Assembly (NCBI GenBank): GCA_026706395.1
Contig: JAPOYU010000054.1
Span: 154,241 to 218,240, forward strand
Origin: Chloroflexota bacterium
GTDB taxonomy: Bacteria > Chloroflexota > Anaerolineae > Aggregatilineales > Phototrophicaceae
Direction: 5' to 3'
Length of the DNA stretch: 64,000 bases
Shown here: positions 9,098 to 18,263 of the stretch, piece by piece
Numbering within the stretch: the stretch's first letter is position 1
Layout of the letters: every line of letters begins with the position of its first letter
Program-made: the position numbers and the translations under genes
Notes under the pieces: generated by a model
Seen by the model: only the letters and a program-made list of their open reading frames with translations
Databases searched by the model: none
What the model was told of the DNA's origin: nothing

Positions 9098-11365
9098 ATG
9101 TCTGACTTTTCATTTGTAGGTGTGCCAACACCGATGATTGATGGCCCCGCCAAGATCACCGGCAACTTGAAATATACCGGCGATCTCAAGCTGGCCGGCA
9201 TGCTGCACGCGCGCTTCGTCTTGAGCACATACGCCCATGCCAATATCGGCGGCATAGACCGGGCAGCTGCGCTGGCGGTTCCCGGCGTTCATCGCGTGCT
9301 GACCGCTGACGACTTGCCCGATGTGACGCCATCGTCCCGCGCCAAGCTGATGCTCGCCCGCGACCGCGTGATCTTCGTCGGCCAGCCGGTGGCCATGGTG
9401 CTCGCCGATACGCCGGCCGCCGCCGCCGATGGCGCCGAGCTGGTCGAGATCGACTATGAGCCGCTGGATGCGGTGACATCGATAGACGCCGCCATGGCCG
9501 ACAGCGCGCCCGTGATCTGGCCCAACGGCATCCCGACAGGCGCTGAAGACGAAGCCGCGCATGGCGCCGATACCGGCGGAGAATCGGAAGAGGACGAAGG
9601 CGAAGTATCCAACATCGCTGGCAAAACTCACCACGCAACCGGCGATACTGAGGCTGCCTTCGCCCAAGCCGATGTCGTCGTCGAGCGCACATTCGAAACG
9701 CCCATGGTGCATCAAAGCTCGATTGAGACGCAGGGTTGGGTCGTACAGCCCAATCCTGTAAACGGCGGCGTAACCATGTGGGGCAGTATTCAGTCCCCCT
9801 TCGGCGTACGCTTCGATATCGCTGACATTCTCGGCGTGCCTGAGTCCGACGTGACCGTCTATGGCATGCCGGTGGGTGGTGCTTTCGGCGCCAAGTTCGG
9901 CTTGTACGAACCCTTGATCGCGCTGGTCTCCGCCACCGTTGGTCGTCCTGTCAGCCTGATCCTGACCCGCGGCGAAGAACTGCTGACGACCAATCCGGCG
10001 CCAGCCCTGCGCATTCATGCCAAGCTGGGCTTCAGAGCCGATGGCGCACTGCTGGCGATGCAATCGAATGTTCTCGCCGATACGGGCATTTACCCGGCTG
10101 GACTGGGCAGTTTTGCCGCCATGCAATTCGCCAGCTTTTACCGCTGCGACAATCTGCTTCTGGAATCTACTAATGTGATCACGAACAAGCAGTCGGTTGG
10201 CGCTTACCGCGCGCCGACTTCGCCGACTGCATTCATGGCGGTGGAGACGCTTTTCGATGAAGCCGCCGGGCAGCTGGGCATCGACCCGGTTGAACTGCGG
10301 ATCAAGAATGCCGCGCGCGAGGGTGATCCGGCGCCGGATGGCGGCGACTTCCCGGTGATCGGTATGGTCGAGACGCTGGAAGCAGCGCGTGAGCATCCGC
10401 TCTGGCTCAAGCGCGACGAAGCGCGCAAGCAGGGGCGCGGCGTCGGCATCGCCATCGGCGGATGGATGGGCGGCCTGGAACCGGGCGCCTCCGTCTGTAA
10501 GCTGAACCGCGATGGCGTCCTGCAAGTGCAGATCGGCACTGCGGATCTATCCGGCACGCCGACTTCGTTCACAATGCTGGCGGCGGAAGCCTTTGGCGTC
10601 GAACCGGATAAAGTGCGTTTCGTCTACAGTGATACCGACAGCGCCCCCTACGGCGGCGGCGTCGGCGGCAGCAAGACGCTTTATACGCTGGGCGCTGCGG
10701 TCGTCAGGGCGGCTGAGGACGCCCGCCGGCAAACGCTTGCCATCGCAGCGGAGGAGTTTGAAGTATCCGCGGAAGACCTGGAGATCGTCGACGGCCGCGT
10801 GCAGGTACGCGGCTTCCCCGATCGGTCGATCAGCCTGGGCGAAATCGCCGGCAAGTCGATGACGTTCGGCGGCCAATACGAGCCGGTGCATGGCAACGGC
10901 CGGCAGGCGATTACCGACCGCGCCCCCTCCTTCTGCGCGCAGATCGCCGAGGTCGAAGTGGACGAAGAGACCGGCGATGTCAACCTGCGCAACCTGGCGG
11001 TGGTGCAAGAAGTCGGCCGGGCGATCAATCCGCTGGCGGTCGAAGGGCAGATGCAAGGCGGCGCCGTCCAAGGGGTCGGCTGGGCTCTACTCGAAGAGAT
11101 GCGCTACGATGAAGACGGCCAGCTGCTCACCGGATCGTGGATGGACTACGCCATGCCAGATGCTGTCCAAGCGGCCCCAATTGACACGCAGATTGTCGAA
11201 GTGCCGTCCGTCAGCGGTCCCTACGGCGCGCGTGGAGTTGGCGAGCCGCCTGTCATACCGACCGTGGCGGCGATTGCCAACGCCGTGGCCCATGCGACCG
11301 GCGTGCGGATGACGCAGGCGCCGATGACCGCTCCGCGCGTTCTGGAAGCGCTGGAAAGCCGCTAA
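9098..11365 (+). CDS. Molybdopterin-dependent hydroxylase large subunit (xanthine dehydrogenase/CoxL family)
   Basis: A 755-aa subunit carrying the molybdenum-cytosine/pterin site of an aldehyde oxidase/xanthine dehydrogenase-type hydroxylase. Seen: an N-terminal a/b hammerhead domain (GNLKYTGDLKLAGMLHARFV), HQSSIETQGWVVQP near residue 203, the Moco loop GGAFGAKFG near 262, SVGAYRAPTSPTAF near 367 and the C-terminal GARGVGEPPVIPT near 710, whose Glu is the catalytic base in the family. AGGAG precedes the ATG at good spacing. The partner [2Fe-2S] and FAD subunits are not next to it. Canonical CO dehydrogenase has an active-site Cys loop that I do not see (SVGAYRAP instead), so another substrate such as an aldehyde or N-heterocycle is more likely. 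Confidence 0.85.
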   Translation: MSDFSFVGVPTPMIDGPAKITGNLKYTGDLKLAGMLHARFVLSTYAHANIGGIDRAAALAVPGVHRVLTADDLPDVTPSSRAKLMLARDRVIFVGQPVAMVLADTPAAAADGAELVEIDYEPLDAVTSIDAAMADSAPVIWPNGIPTGAEDEAAHGADTGGESEEDEGEVSNIAGKTHHATGDTEAAFAQADVVVERTFETPMVHQSSIETQGWVVQPNPVNGGVTMWGSIQSPFGVRFDIADILGVPESDVTVYGMPVGGAFGAKFGLYEPLIALVSATVGRPVSLILTRGEELLTTNPAPALRIHAKLGFRADGALLAMQSNVLADTGIYPAGLGSFAAMQFASFYRCDNLLLESTNVITNKQSVGAYRAPTSPTAFMAVETLFDEAAGQLGIDPVELRIKNAAREGDPAPDGGDFPVIGMVETLEAAREHPLWLKRDEARKQGRGVGIAIGGWMGGLEPGASVCKLNRDGVLQVQIGTADLSGTPTSFTMLAAEAFGVEPDKVRFVYSDTDSAPYGGGVGGSKTLYTLGAAVVRAAEDARRQTLAIAAEEFEVSAEDLEIVDGRVQVRGFPDRSISLGEIAGKSMTFGGQYEPVHGNGRQAITDRAPSFCAQIAEVEVDEETGDVNLRNLAVVQEVGRAINPLAVEGQMQGGAVQGVGWALLEEMRYDEDGQLLTGSWMDYAMPDAVQAAPIDTQIVEVPSVSGPYGARGVGEPPVIPTVAAIANAVAHATGVRMTQAPMTAPRVLEALESR

Positions 11366-11383
11366 CCGTCCCGCGGGTGAATT

Positions 11384-11425
11384 TGTAGGGGCGACTCTGT
11401 GAGTTGCCCGTATCCCTTACAAAGA
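11384..11425. repeat. GTAGGGGCGAC intergenic hairpin repeat
   Basis: TTGTAGGGGCGACTC is followed by a 3-nt loop and GAGTTGCCCG. GGGCGACTC (11389-11397) pairs over 9 bp, one of them G-T, with GAGTTGCCC (11401-11409). A second, degenerate GTAGGGGCGAAC copy lies at 51368. A related TTGTAGGAGCGG word follows at 11430. It may also stop transcription after the hydroxylase gene, although no U-tract follows. Confidence 0.55.
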
Positions 11426-11508
11426 CACGTTGTAGGAGCGGCCGGCGGCCTAGTGGGTGTCGGCGGTCAGTGTCTACGCAACCTACCAGGTCGCCCGAAC
11501 TCGATACT

Positions 11509-12276
11509 TTATCTACCGCCGTCGATAGACAGCACCTGGCCTGTGATCCAATTGGCGTAGTCGGAAGCGAAGAAGAGGACGCCGTGGGCGATGTCTTCCG
11601 CTGTGCCCAGGCGCTTCAAGGCGAAGCGATTGATCAGCGCCCGCTGACCGTCTTCGCCATAGGATTCGAATTGGCGGATGGAGTTGGGGTTGGAGAGGAC
11701 GAAGCCCGGGGCGATATTGTTGACGGTGATATTCCATTCGCCGAGTTCATGGGCGAGCTGACGGGTCAAACCGATCTGCGCTGCTTTTGCCGACGCATAG
11801 GCTTGAATGCCGGTGAGGCTTACGCCGAGTCCCGCGCCGCTTGAGATGTTGATGATGCGGCCGTAACGCTGCGCTTTCATGGACGGGGCGACCGCCTGCG
11901 CGAAGTAGAAAGCGCCGCGTGTATTCACCTCGAAGATGCTGTCCCAGTCTTCTTCGCTGATCTCTTCCAGCGGGCGACCGACCTGGCCGAGCACGCCGCC
12001 GGCATTGTTGACGAGGACCTGCACGGTCTTGTCTCGCGCCAGTATCTCGTCGACGAAGCCGAAGACGGCGGCCCGATCGCGAACATCGACCACTCTGACT
12101 CGGCAGTTGCCGGGCAGGTCCGCGCATATCTGGTCGGTCTCGTCAAGCTCGTCGGCGATCACATCACAAGCCCAAACCGAGGCGCCGCGTGCGGCGAATT
12201 CACGGGCGATGGCGCGACCGAAACCATGCGCTGCGCCGGTGACGATGACCGTCACGCTTTCGAATTGGATGTTCAT
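11509..12276 (-). CDS. SDR family NAD(P)-dependent oxidoreductase
   Basis: A 255-aa classical short-chain dehydrogenase acting in the cytoplasm on an alcohol or ketone. Seen: cofactor loop TGAAHGFGRAIA near residue 14, ACDV near 36 (an acidic residue there favours NAD over NADP), NNAGG near 90, the Ser of INISSGAG near 143, the catalytic YASAK near 158 and a C-terminal GQVLSIDGG. It is the last of four leftward genes (PhyH oxygenase, creatininase, ketopantoate-reductase-like, SDR). Its ATG overlaps the stop of the preceding gene (ATGA). It probably oxidises or reduces an intermediate of the same pathway; the substrate is unknown. Confidence 0.88.
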   Translation of the reverse strand: MNIQFESVTVIVTGAAHGFGRAIAREFAARGASVWACDVIADELDETDQICADLPGNCRVRVVDVRDRAAVFGFVDEILARDKTVQVLVNNAGGVLGQVGRPLEEISEEDWDSIFEVNTRGAFYFAQAVAPSMKAQRYGRIINISSGAGLGVSLTGIQAYASAKAAQIGLTRQLAHELGEWNITVNNIAPGFVLSNPNSIRQFESYGEDGQRALINRFALKRLGTAEDIAHGVLFFASDYANWITGQVLSIDGGR

Positions 12277-13280
12277 GGAAACTCCGCCGTCAACTCGTCA
12301 AGATTGCTTGTGGATTGCTCGCGTTCGCCGGCTTCGACCTGGTGGATCATTTCGATCCAGCGGCGGGTCAAGGGCAGGGCGAAGTCCAACCTTTCCGCTT
12401 GCGCCAGAATAGGCTGGTACATGATGGCTTCGGTTTCGCGTTTGCGCACCGCAAGATCGCGCCAGATGCCGCTGTGTGTCTTGGCGGACAGCTTGTTGAA
12501 AGCGACGAGTGTATCGAGGGATTTCGTAATGCTGGCCGAATCATCCGCGAGGAAGGCGGCCGGGTCGAAGCCGTTGAAGCCGTATGCTTCGATTCCGAGC
12601 ATGTCGGCGAGCTGAAGAATTTCCCGGGCGGCGCGGATGTAGAGATGGCGGTAGCGCTGGTCCGAGAGCGCTTCGGCGATGGATTGGTGCGTCAGGGCGG
12701 AGACGAACAGCATCGCGCCATAGGCTTCTTTGCCCCAGAGATAACCCCAGATGTTTTCGGTTGTGATAGTATTTTGGTCGAAGTGGCGGAAGAGCGCGGC
12801 CAGCCGCTGCAGGCGCGGGCTCATTGCGCCGTCTAGCTCGCCGAGCACGACAGCGCCGCGACCACCGAAGAGGATCTCGCCCGGCCCATGGTAATCAGCG
12901 CTGAAGTTGACAAAACAACCGATGGTGCGCTGCTCGCCGGCAATGTCTTGAATGATGAGTTCGTTGAGTCCGTTCTGTACCGAGACGACAAAGCCATCGT
13001 CCGCCAGATACGGCGTGAGGCTTTCCGTTGCGGCTTTTGTGTGTTGTGACTTTGTACAGAGCAATACAGTTTGGTATTTGCCGGTCAAGGCGTCGGGTAT
13101 GCAAGCGGACGCGCGCGCAGTGAATTCGTCAACGGGACCGGTGATCCGCAGTCCGGCCCGATTTATTGCGTCGACATGTTCCTCGACGATGTCGACGAAG
13201 AGCACATCCTGTCCGGCGCATATGAGGTAAGCGCCGAGTGTGCCGCCGATGGCGCCGGCGCCCCAGATTACGATGGTCAT
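12273..13280 (-). CDS. Ketopantoate reductase (ApbA/PanE) family dehydrogenase
   Basis: A 335-aa two-domain NAD(P)H-dependent 2-oxoacid or hydroxyacid dehydrogenase. Seen: Rossmann motif VIWGAGAIGGTLGAYL at the N terminus, LLCTKSQHTKAA near residue 75 containing the family's catalytic-region Lys, VSVQNGLNE near 100 and an all-helical C-terminal domain. True PanE is usually about 300 aa. This longer member in a catabolic-looking operon is more likely to act on another 2-oxo or 2-hydroxy acid than in pantothenate synthesis. Its start overlaps the creatininase stop (TGATG) and its stop overlaps the SDR start (ATGA), so translation of the three genes is coupled. Confidence 0.83.
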   Translation of the reverse strand: MTIVIWGAGAIGGTLGAYLICAGQDVLFVDIVEEHVDAINRAGLRITGPVDEFTARASACIPDALTGKYQTVLLCTKSQHTKAATESLTPYLADDGFVVSVQNGLNELIIQDIAGEQRTIGCFVNFSADYHGPGEILFGGRGAVVLGELDGAMSPRLQRLAALFRHFDQNTITTENIWGYLWGKEAYGAMLFVSALTHQSIAEALSDQRYRHLYIRAAREILQLADMLGIEAYGFNGFDPAAFLADDSASITKSLDTLVAFNKLSAKTHSGIWRDLAVRKRETEAIMYQPILAQAERLDFALPLTRRWIEMIHQVEAGEREQSTSNLDELTAEFP

Positions 13281-13981
13281 CAGTTCCAGCCTCCTTCGAG
13301 CAGGGCGAGCGTCTCCTCTACGGCGACTTGCCAGATCGCAAGCATGTCTTCGTCCGAGCGTTGGTACAGCCCGCCCATGTTGCCGTCGCCGAGCTGCTCG
13401 CGCGTTTGCCCCGGACTGAGAATTGACAGCTTGTTCAAATCGGTAAGCGGCTTTTGCTCCGAGGGCATTTCGACGCCATCGAGGCGGGTCCAGGGAGTAT
13501 TTTCCATCCAGGAGGCGTGCGAGGCGATTGGGTCAATCTCGACGACCTTTTGCCAGGTAAGGGGCGCGTTGTACCAGTTGTGCCACTTGACCGTGCATTC
13601 CGGATTGTCCATCATCCATTCGCGGAGCATGCCTTGAGCGGGCGCGTTGCCGCCGTGGCCATTGATGAGCAGGATGCGGCGGAAACCGGCGCGGCGAATG
13701 CTATCGAGCACATCGCGGATGAGGGCGAGATAGGTTTGGATGCGGAGCGTGACGGTGCCGGGGAAGGCGGTCCACTGCTGCGCCAGGCCATAAGGGACGA
13801 CCGGGTACACGGGTACTTTCGCCAGAGTTCCTACTTCGCGGGCGAGACGCGAGGCGAGGATGGTGTCGACGCTGAGGCTGAGGTAGGCGTGCTGCTCGGT
13901 GCTGCCAGTGGGCAGAATGCAGCGGTCATCGTCCAGAAGAAATTGTTCGACCTGCATCCAGTTCATTTCCGAGATCAGCAT
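13280..13981 (-). CDS. Creatininase family amidohydrolase
   Basis: A 233-aa member of the creatininase/creatinine amidohydrolase family, metal-dependent enzymes that open cyclic amides or cleave amides such as formamides and mycofactocin precursors. Seen: ILPTGSTEQHAYLSLSVDT near residue 21, with Glu, His and Asp as the usual metal ligands, and LLINGHGGNAPA near 104, which supplies another His. SHASWMENTPW near 154 stands where the family normally has HAGEFETS; its His is kept but the usual Gly-Glu is altered. It lies between the PhyH oxygenase and the ketopantoate-reductase-like gene in one coupled operon. The substrate is unknown; a cyclic amide or lactone formed by the oxygenase is a reasonable guess. 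Confidence 0.85.
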   Translation of the reverse strand: MLISEMNWMQVEQFLLDDDRCILPTGSTEQHAYLSLSVDTILASRLAREVGTLAKVPVYPVVPYGLAQQWTAFPGTVTLRIQTYLALIRDVLDSIRRAGFRRILLINGHGGNAPAQGMLREWMMDNPECTVKWHNWYNAPLTWQKVVEIDPIASHASWMENTPWTRLDGVEMPSEQKPLTDLNKLSILSPGQTREQLGDGNMGGLYQRSDEDMLAIWQVAVEETLALLEGGWN

Positions 13982-14018
13982 GTTGCGTCCTTTCGGCAGG
14001 TGAACACTGAATACGGCG

Positions 14019-14909
14019 CTAGATGCCCCATTCGGCGCGCGCTGAGGCCATGTCGCGTGTCACTGTCCCGGCGCTGTAGTGCCCGGGACCGTCGCGTTTC
14101 CAGCGCTCATCGACCGGGTCGCCCGCGGGCTGGAAGCGGACATCGCAACTGAGGCGGAAGCGGTTGCTGAGGTTGGTGGTCGAGGCGTGCATGGTGTGCA
14201 TGCCAAAAATGATCACATCGCCGGCACGATACTCCCCGCCCAGCCATTGACCGCCGAAGCGCTCGACGATTTTCAGCGGGTCAAGCTCGAACCAGCCCTC
14301 GATGCGGTCCCGGTCGACATCCATTCTGCCGTAGGTATTGCGGATGCGGGCGAAGCTGTCGAGATTGTGCGAGCCGCGGCAGATGGCCAGCGTGCCCCGA
14401 GTGATTTCGATATCGTCCAAAGGAATCCAGACGGTGTAGAGGTTCGGCGAGCCGCGCCCCATATAAACAAAATCGAAGTGGGCGCCGGTATATTCTTCGT
14501 TGCCGACTCCACGTAGCCACTTGTAGGAGTAGGTCAGCGCCGGTTCGCCGAAGAGACTTTCGAAGAGGGTGAAAAGGGCAGGATGTTCCACAGTGGCGAG
14601 AACGGCCGGATGATGCGCGATGCCTTTGCGGCCCATCATGGGCACGGATTTGCCGCCGCGTGGCATGACGCCTTGGAGCAAAGGCGTATCTGATTGCAAG
14701 GCTTGTTGGGCTTGCATGTGCTGCAGGATGACATTGCGAGCGTTTAGCACGGTCTCGCGTTCCAGCAGGCCGCGCAGTAGCATGTAGCCGTCTTCGTCAA
14801 AGCGCTGCCAAAGCGCCTTGGCATCGCCGAGCAGGGCGCTGCTATCGCGCAATTGGCCAAGCTGGTCGCTGGGGAATTCAAGTTCTCGGAAGCCGAATCG
14901 GATTTGCAT
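14019..14909 (-). CDS. Phytanoyl-CoA dioxygenase (PhyH) family oxygenase, first of leftward operon
   Basis: A 296-aa Fe(II)/2-oxoglutarate-dependent oxygenase that would hydroxylate a small organic substrate with release of succinate and CO2. Seen: the iron-binding HxD in GAHFDFVYMG near residue 141, GTLAICRGSHN near 174, and the distal His in IIFGMHTMHAS near 235, followed by RFRLSCDVRFQP with the 2-oxoglutarate-binding Arg. The frame is open to 15134, but the upstream part is antisense to the divergent PhyH gene, so the ATG at 14909 is chosen; the ribosome site is weak. It heads an operon with creatininase, ketopantoate-reductase-like and SDR genes and is divergent, 87 bp apart, from a second PhyH-led operon. 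Confidence 0.85.
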   Translation of the reverse strand: MQIRFGFRELEFPSDQLGQLRDSSALLGDAKALWQRFDEDGYMLLRGLLERETVLNARNVILQHMQAQQALQSDTPLLQGVMPRGGKSVPMMGRKGIAHHPAVLATVEHPALFTLFESLFGEPALTYSYKWLRGVGNEEYTGAHFDFVYMGRGSPNLYTVWIPLDDIEITRGTLAICRGSHNLDSFARIRNTYGRMDVDRDRIEGWFELDPLKIVERFGGQWLGGEYRAGDVIIFGMHTMHASTTNLSNRFRLSCDVRFQPAGDPVDERWKRDGPGHYSAGTVTRDMASARAEWGI

Positions 14910-14996
14910 GGGCCGAGTCTCAAACAGAATAGCGATTCGATGATAATATACGCTACGGTGCTCAATGCCAAGTTGCTGCTGCTCATGAAAGGCTGG

Positions 14997-15770
14997 ATGA
15001 TGGCAAGTGAAATCCTGCGATATTCCAAATTGACCGACAACGAAATCCAGTTTTATCGCGGCGCCGGTTATTTGACGCTGCCTGGTTTGATCGGCCAGGA
15101 CGACGCGGCCGCTCTGGCCGAAGAAGTGTTGCAAGTGATAGAAGGCTTGGGCATCAAACGCGAGGACTTGCGCCGAGCGACGACTTCAAAGGACAAGTTG
15201 CGTCAGAGCCGGCAGTATCTGGCGCAATGGACGCTGGCGCGGCTCATTCACAGCGAGGGATTAAGAGCGATTGCGGCACAGCTGATGGGCGGCCCGTCGA
15301 CTTTATATATGCCATTCACGGCGGTGAAGAGCGGCGGGGGCGGCGGCCGCTTCCATTTTCATCAGGATAATCAGTACACGCGTTTTGATGGGCCGGGCAT
15401 CAATATTTGGTTCGCGTTGATGGAGATGTCGCCCGAGAATGGCTGTCTGCAGATCGCGCCTGCGACTCATCTGCATGGGACCCTTGATTCTGTCGAGAGT
15501 GAAGACAAGGACGGCCATCGCACCGTGGCGGTCGAGCCGCAGGACTTTTTGCCGCTCCGCATGATGCCGGGCGATGCGGTGGCCTTTTCTCGCCTGACGC
15601 TGCACGGCTCGGGCGCCAACAGCACCGATCAGCCGCGGCTGGGTTATGCCGTCCAATTTCATCGCGATGATGTGCGGGCGAAGCGGGACGGCGAGGACTT
15701 GGGACTGTTGAAAGAGAATCCGCGCTATGTCATCGCGCCGGTGAATGAGATTTCGCCGGGGAATGAATGA
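14997..15770 (+). CDS. Phytanoyl-CoA dioxygenase (PhyH) family oxygenase, first of rightward operon
   Basis: A 257-aa Fe(II)/2-oxoglutarate oxygenase. Seen: FHFHQDNQYT near residue 117, with the HxD iron ligands; MSPENGCLQIAPATH near 143; and LTLHGSGANSTDQPRLGYAV near 199, carrying the distal His and the Arg that binds 2-oxoglutarate. Two adjacent ATGs occur at 14997 and 15000; AAAGG at 14988-14992 serves either. Apart from the metal and cofactor ligands it shares little visible sequence with the divergent PhyH protein, so the two probably have different substrates. The operon continues with a DapA-type aldolase and an old yellow enzyme homologue. An A/T-rich GATAATATAC stretch at 14941-14950 may be its -10 region. 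Confidence 0.86.
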   Translation: MMASEILRYSKLTDNEIQFYRGAGYLTLPGLIGQDDAAALAEEVLQVIEGLGIKREDLRRATTSKDKLRQSRQYLAQWTLARLIHSEGLRAIAAQLMGGPSTLYMPFTAVKSGGGGGRFHFHQDNQYTRFDGPGINIWFALMEMSPENGCLQIAPATHLHGTLDSVESEDKDGHRTVAVEPQDFLPLRMMPGDAVAFSRLTLHGSGANSTDQPRLGYAVQFHRDDVRAKRDGEDLGLLKENPRYVIAPVNEISPGNE

Positions 15771-15791
15771 GCGAAAACAGAGGAAGGCGAC

Positions 15792-16763
15792 ATGATTGAG
15801 CGTGCGCAAGTGACGATTGACCCGCGGGCGCTAATCCGCCCGAAGCGCAAGATCGCGGGCATATCCGCGATATTGTTGCCCTTCGAGGACAACTTTGAGA
15901 TCGACTGGAAGGGGCTGGCGGATCATGTGCGGCGCACCGCGGAAGCCGGTTTGACGCCGGCTGTCAATATGGACACGGGTTACGCCAACCTGATCAGCGA
16001 AGAGGAGCGAGAGCGTGTCCTGGCTTTGACGCGGGATGCGCTGGGCGGTGGTGAGTTTGTCGCGGGCGCCTTTGTGGCGGACGAGCCTGGCGCGGCTTTC
16101 GACGCCGACGCCTATTTCGGTCAAGTGGAGAGCATCCAGCGTTATGGCGGCACGCCGATCATCTTTCAATCCTATGGGCTGACCCAGCAATCCGGCGAGG
16201 CGATCATTGGCGCATATGAGACGATCGCCGAGGTGACCGACCGCTTCATCGCGTTTGAGTTGGGGACGATGTTCGCTCTCTTCGGCGCGATATATGACCT
16301 CGAGACATATCGCGGCTTGCTGGACATATCAGCTTGTGAGGGCGCGAAGCATTCATCATTGAGCCGGCAGTTGGAATGGGAGCGGCTGCAGCTGCGGGAT
16401 TCTGTACGGCCGGACTTCAAAGTCTATACCGGCAATGATCTGGCCGTGGATATGGTGATCTATGGCAGCGACTATTTGCTGGGGCTGAGCACGTTTGCGC
16501 CGGATCTCTTCGCCCGGCGCGATGCGATGTGGCTGGCGGGCGACCCCGGCTTTTTCGAGTTGAACGATTTGATTCAGTATCTGGGTTTCCTCGCCTTTCG
16601 CCCGCCGGTGCCGGCCTACAAGCATTCGGCGGCGCAGTTCTTGAAGCTGCGGGGCTGGATCGCTTCCGACCAGACGCATCGGGATTCACAGCGGCGCCCG
16701 GCCAGCGATATCGAGATATTGCGGGATATCGCCGATCGGCTCGGTGTGCTGGGGGCGGGCTAG
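15792..16763 (+). CDS. DHDPS/NAL-superfamily (DapA-type) class I aldolase or dehydratase
   Basis: A 323-aa TIM-barrel enzyme of the dihydrodipicolinate synthase/N-acetylneuraminate lyase superfamily. These form a Schiff base between a lysine and a 2-oxo acid to make or break a C-C bond or to dehydrate a sugar acid. Seen: [17 protein letters not shown] near residue 17, [11 protein letters not shown] near 125 containing the Tyr region, and the Schiff-base Lys186 in [15 protein letters not shown] precedes the ATG. It lies in an operon with a PhyH oxygenase and an old yellow enzyme, with only 3 nt between its stop and the next ATG. A catabolic lyase is more likely than lysine biosynthesis; the substrate is not identified. 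Confidence 0.83.
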   Translation: MIERAQVTIDPRALIRPKRKIAGISAILLPFEDNFEIDWKGLADHVRRTAEAGLTPAVNMDTGYANLISEEERERVLALTRDALGGGEFVAGAFVADEPGAAFDADAYFGQVESIQRYGGTPIIFQSYGLTQQSGEAIIGAYETIAEVTDRFIAFELGTMFALFGAIYDLETYRGLLDISACEGAKHSSLSRQLEWERLQLRDSVRPDFKVYTGNDLAVDMVIYGSDYLLGLSTFAPDLFARRDAMWLAGDPGFFELNDLIQYLGFLAFRPPVPAYKHSAAQFLKLRGWIASDQTHRDSQRRPASDIEILRDIADRLGVLGAG

Positions 16764-16766
16764 GCG

Positions 16767-18194
16767 ATGGCTTACAAGCGGGTCGCTCAACTGCGGACGT
16801 ATGAGCAGTTTGTAAACTACTGTCAGGCGGTCGGGGCGGATTTGCCGGTAGACCAAACCTTGCTGCGCGGCGCGGAATCGCCATTGGCGGGGACCTACCA
16901 ATATCGCAACCGTGAACTGGCGAACCGCTTTGCGATTCTGCCGATGGAAGGCTGGGATGGCGGTGCCGCTGGCAAACCGTCGGACTTGACGCGGCGGCGC
17001 TGGCGGCGTTTCGGGCGGAGCGGCGCCAAGCTCATCTGGGGCGGAGAGGCGGTAGCCGTCCGCCATGATGGACGCGCCAATGCCCGTCAACTGGTGATCA
17101 ATGAGGCGACCGCCGAAAGCCTGTCTGATTTGCGCTGTGATTTGCTGGAAGCGCATGCGGAAACGTTCGGCGCGTCGGACGATTTGGTCGTGGGCTTGCA
17201 GTTGACGCATTCCGGTCGCTTCTGCCGTCCCAACGGCCCGGCGCTGGAGCCGCTAGTACTCTATCGGCATCCCATCCTCGATGAGAAGTTTCAATTGACC
17301 GACGATGGCTGCGTCATGAGCGACGGCGATGTCGAGAGGCTGATCGAGGACTTCGGGCGATCGGCCGTCCTGGCGCAGCAGACGGGCTACGACTTCGTCG
17401 ATATCAAGCATTGTCATGGCTACCTGGGCCACGAGTTTCTCAGCGCAGTGCATCGCGGCGGCAAGTACGGCGGCAGCTTCGCGAATCGGACGCGCTTCCT
17501 CCGCGAGACGGTGCAATTGATTCGATCATCCGCGCCGGGGCTGGACATTGGCCTGCGGCTGAGCGCGGTGGACTGGATCCCCTTTCGGCCGGGCGCTGAT
17601 CGCATTGGCGAGCCGTCGCCCTTTGATAGCGACGCTTATCCCTATGCCTTCGGCGGCGATGGCACGGGCGTCGGCTGCGACTTGACCGAGCCTATGCAGT
17701 TCCTGGAATTGCTGCGTGAGTTGGATATCCAGCTCGTTTGCATCACCGCGGGCAGCCCGTATTACAATTTCCATATTCAGCGGCCGGCGGTCTTCCCGCC
17801 GTCGGATGGTTATTTGCTTCCGGAGGACCCGCTGGTTGGCGTGGCGCGTCAGATAAAGATTACTGCGGAATTGAAGGCGGCCTTTCCCGACCTGACGATC
17901 GTGGGTTCGGGCTATTCCTATTTGCAGGATTGGCTGCCGAATGTTGCGCAAGCTGCGGTGCGCGAGGGGATGACGGATTTCGTCGGCCTGGGGCGGATGG
18001 CGCTGAGTTATCCCGAGCTGCCGGCCGATTTGCTGGCTGGCCGGGCATTAAATCGCAAGCGCGTCTGCCGCACTTTCAGCGATTGCACGACTGCGCCGCG
18101 CAATGGCATGGTATCCGGCTGCTATCCGCTTGATGACTACTACAAATCCCGTGATGAACATGCGCGGCTGATGGCGATAAAGAAGTCTGGTTAG
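16767..18194 (+). CDS. NADH:flavin oxidoreductase, old yellow enzyme family
   Basis: A 475-aa FMN-binding TIM-barrel oxidoreductase. Seen: [11 protein letters not shown] near residue 55, [11 protein letters not shown] near 146, [14 protein letters not shown] near 213 (the usual catalytic H-x-x-H/N region), [10 protein letters not shown] near 257, and [11 protein letters not shown] and [11 protein letters not shown] toward the C terminus. It ends in a cysteine-containing segment ([19 protein letters not shown]) that recalls the Fe-S region of larger 2,4-dienoyl-CoA reductase or demethylase relatives, but there is no following NAD-binding domain. It probably reduces an activated alkene or works as a demethylase in the pathway encoded with the PhyH oxygenase and DapA-type lyase. 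It is the last gene of that operon. Confidence 0.84.
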   Translation: MAYKRVAQLRTYEQFVNYCQAVGADLPVDQTLLRGAESPLAGTYQYRNRELANRFAILPMEGWDGGAAGKPSDLTRRRWRRFGRSGAKLIWGGEAVAVRHDGRANARQLVINEATAESLSDLRCDLLEAHAETFGASDDLVVGLQLTHSGRFCRPNGPALEPLVLYRHPILDEKFQLTDDGCVMSDGDVERLIEDFGRSAVLAQQTGYDFVDIKHCHGYLGHEFLSAVHRGGKYGGSFANRTRFLRETVQLIRSSAPGLDIGLRLSAVDWIPFRPGADRIGEPSPFDSDAYPYAFGGDGTGVGCDLTEPMQFLELLRELDIQLVCITAGSPYYNFHIQRPAVFPPSDGYLLPEDPLVGVARQIKITAELKAAFPDLTIVGSGYSYLQDWLPNVAQAAVREGMTDFVGLGRMALSYPELPADLLAGRALNRKRVCRTFSDCTTAPRNGMVSGCYPLDDYYKSRDEHARLMAIKKSG

Positions 18195-18199
18195 GTCTA

Positions 18200-18255
18200 C
18201 CCCCCTCGGTCCCCCATAGCAATTGGGGGGGAGGCTGTCGACACATGGACAGCCT
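18200..18255. terminator. Two hairpins between convergent genes, possible bidirectional terminator
   Basis: CCCCCA (18211-18216) pairs with TTGGGG starting at 18223 or 18224, inside a longer C-run/G-run. AGGCTGTC (18232-18239) and GACAGCCT (18248-18255) form a perfect 8-bp stem with an 8-nt loop. The hairpins fill the 69-bp gap between an old yellow enzyme and an aldo/keto reductase that converge. No U-tract follows, so termination is inferred from position only. Confidence 0.5.
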
Positions 18256-18263
18256 ATTGACCG

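Noticed and set aside
9110..10525. 471-codon minus-strand frame within the molybdenum hydroxylase gene
   Set aside because: Antisense shadow; the plus strand carries the full domain sequence.
9098..11365. CoxL, aerobic CO dehydrogenase large subunit
   Set aside because: The active-site Cys loop of true CoxL is not seen, and coxM/coxS are absent.
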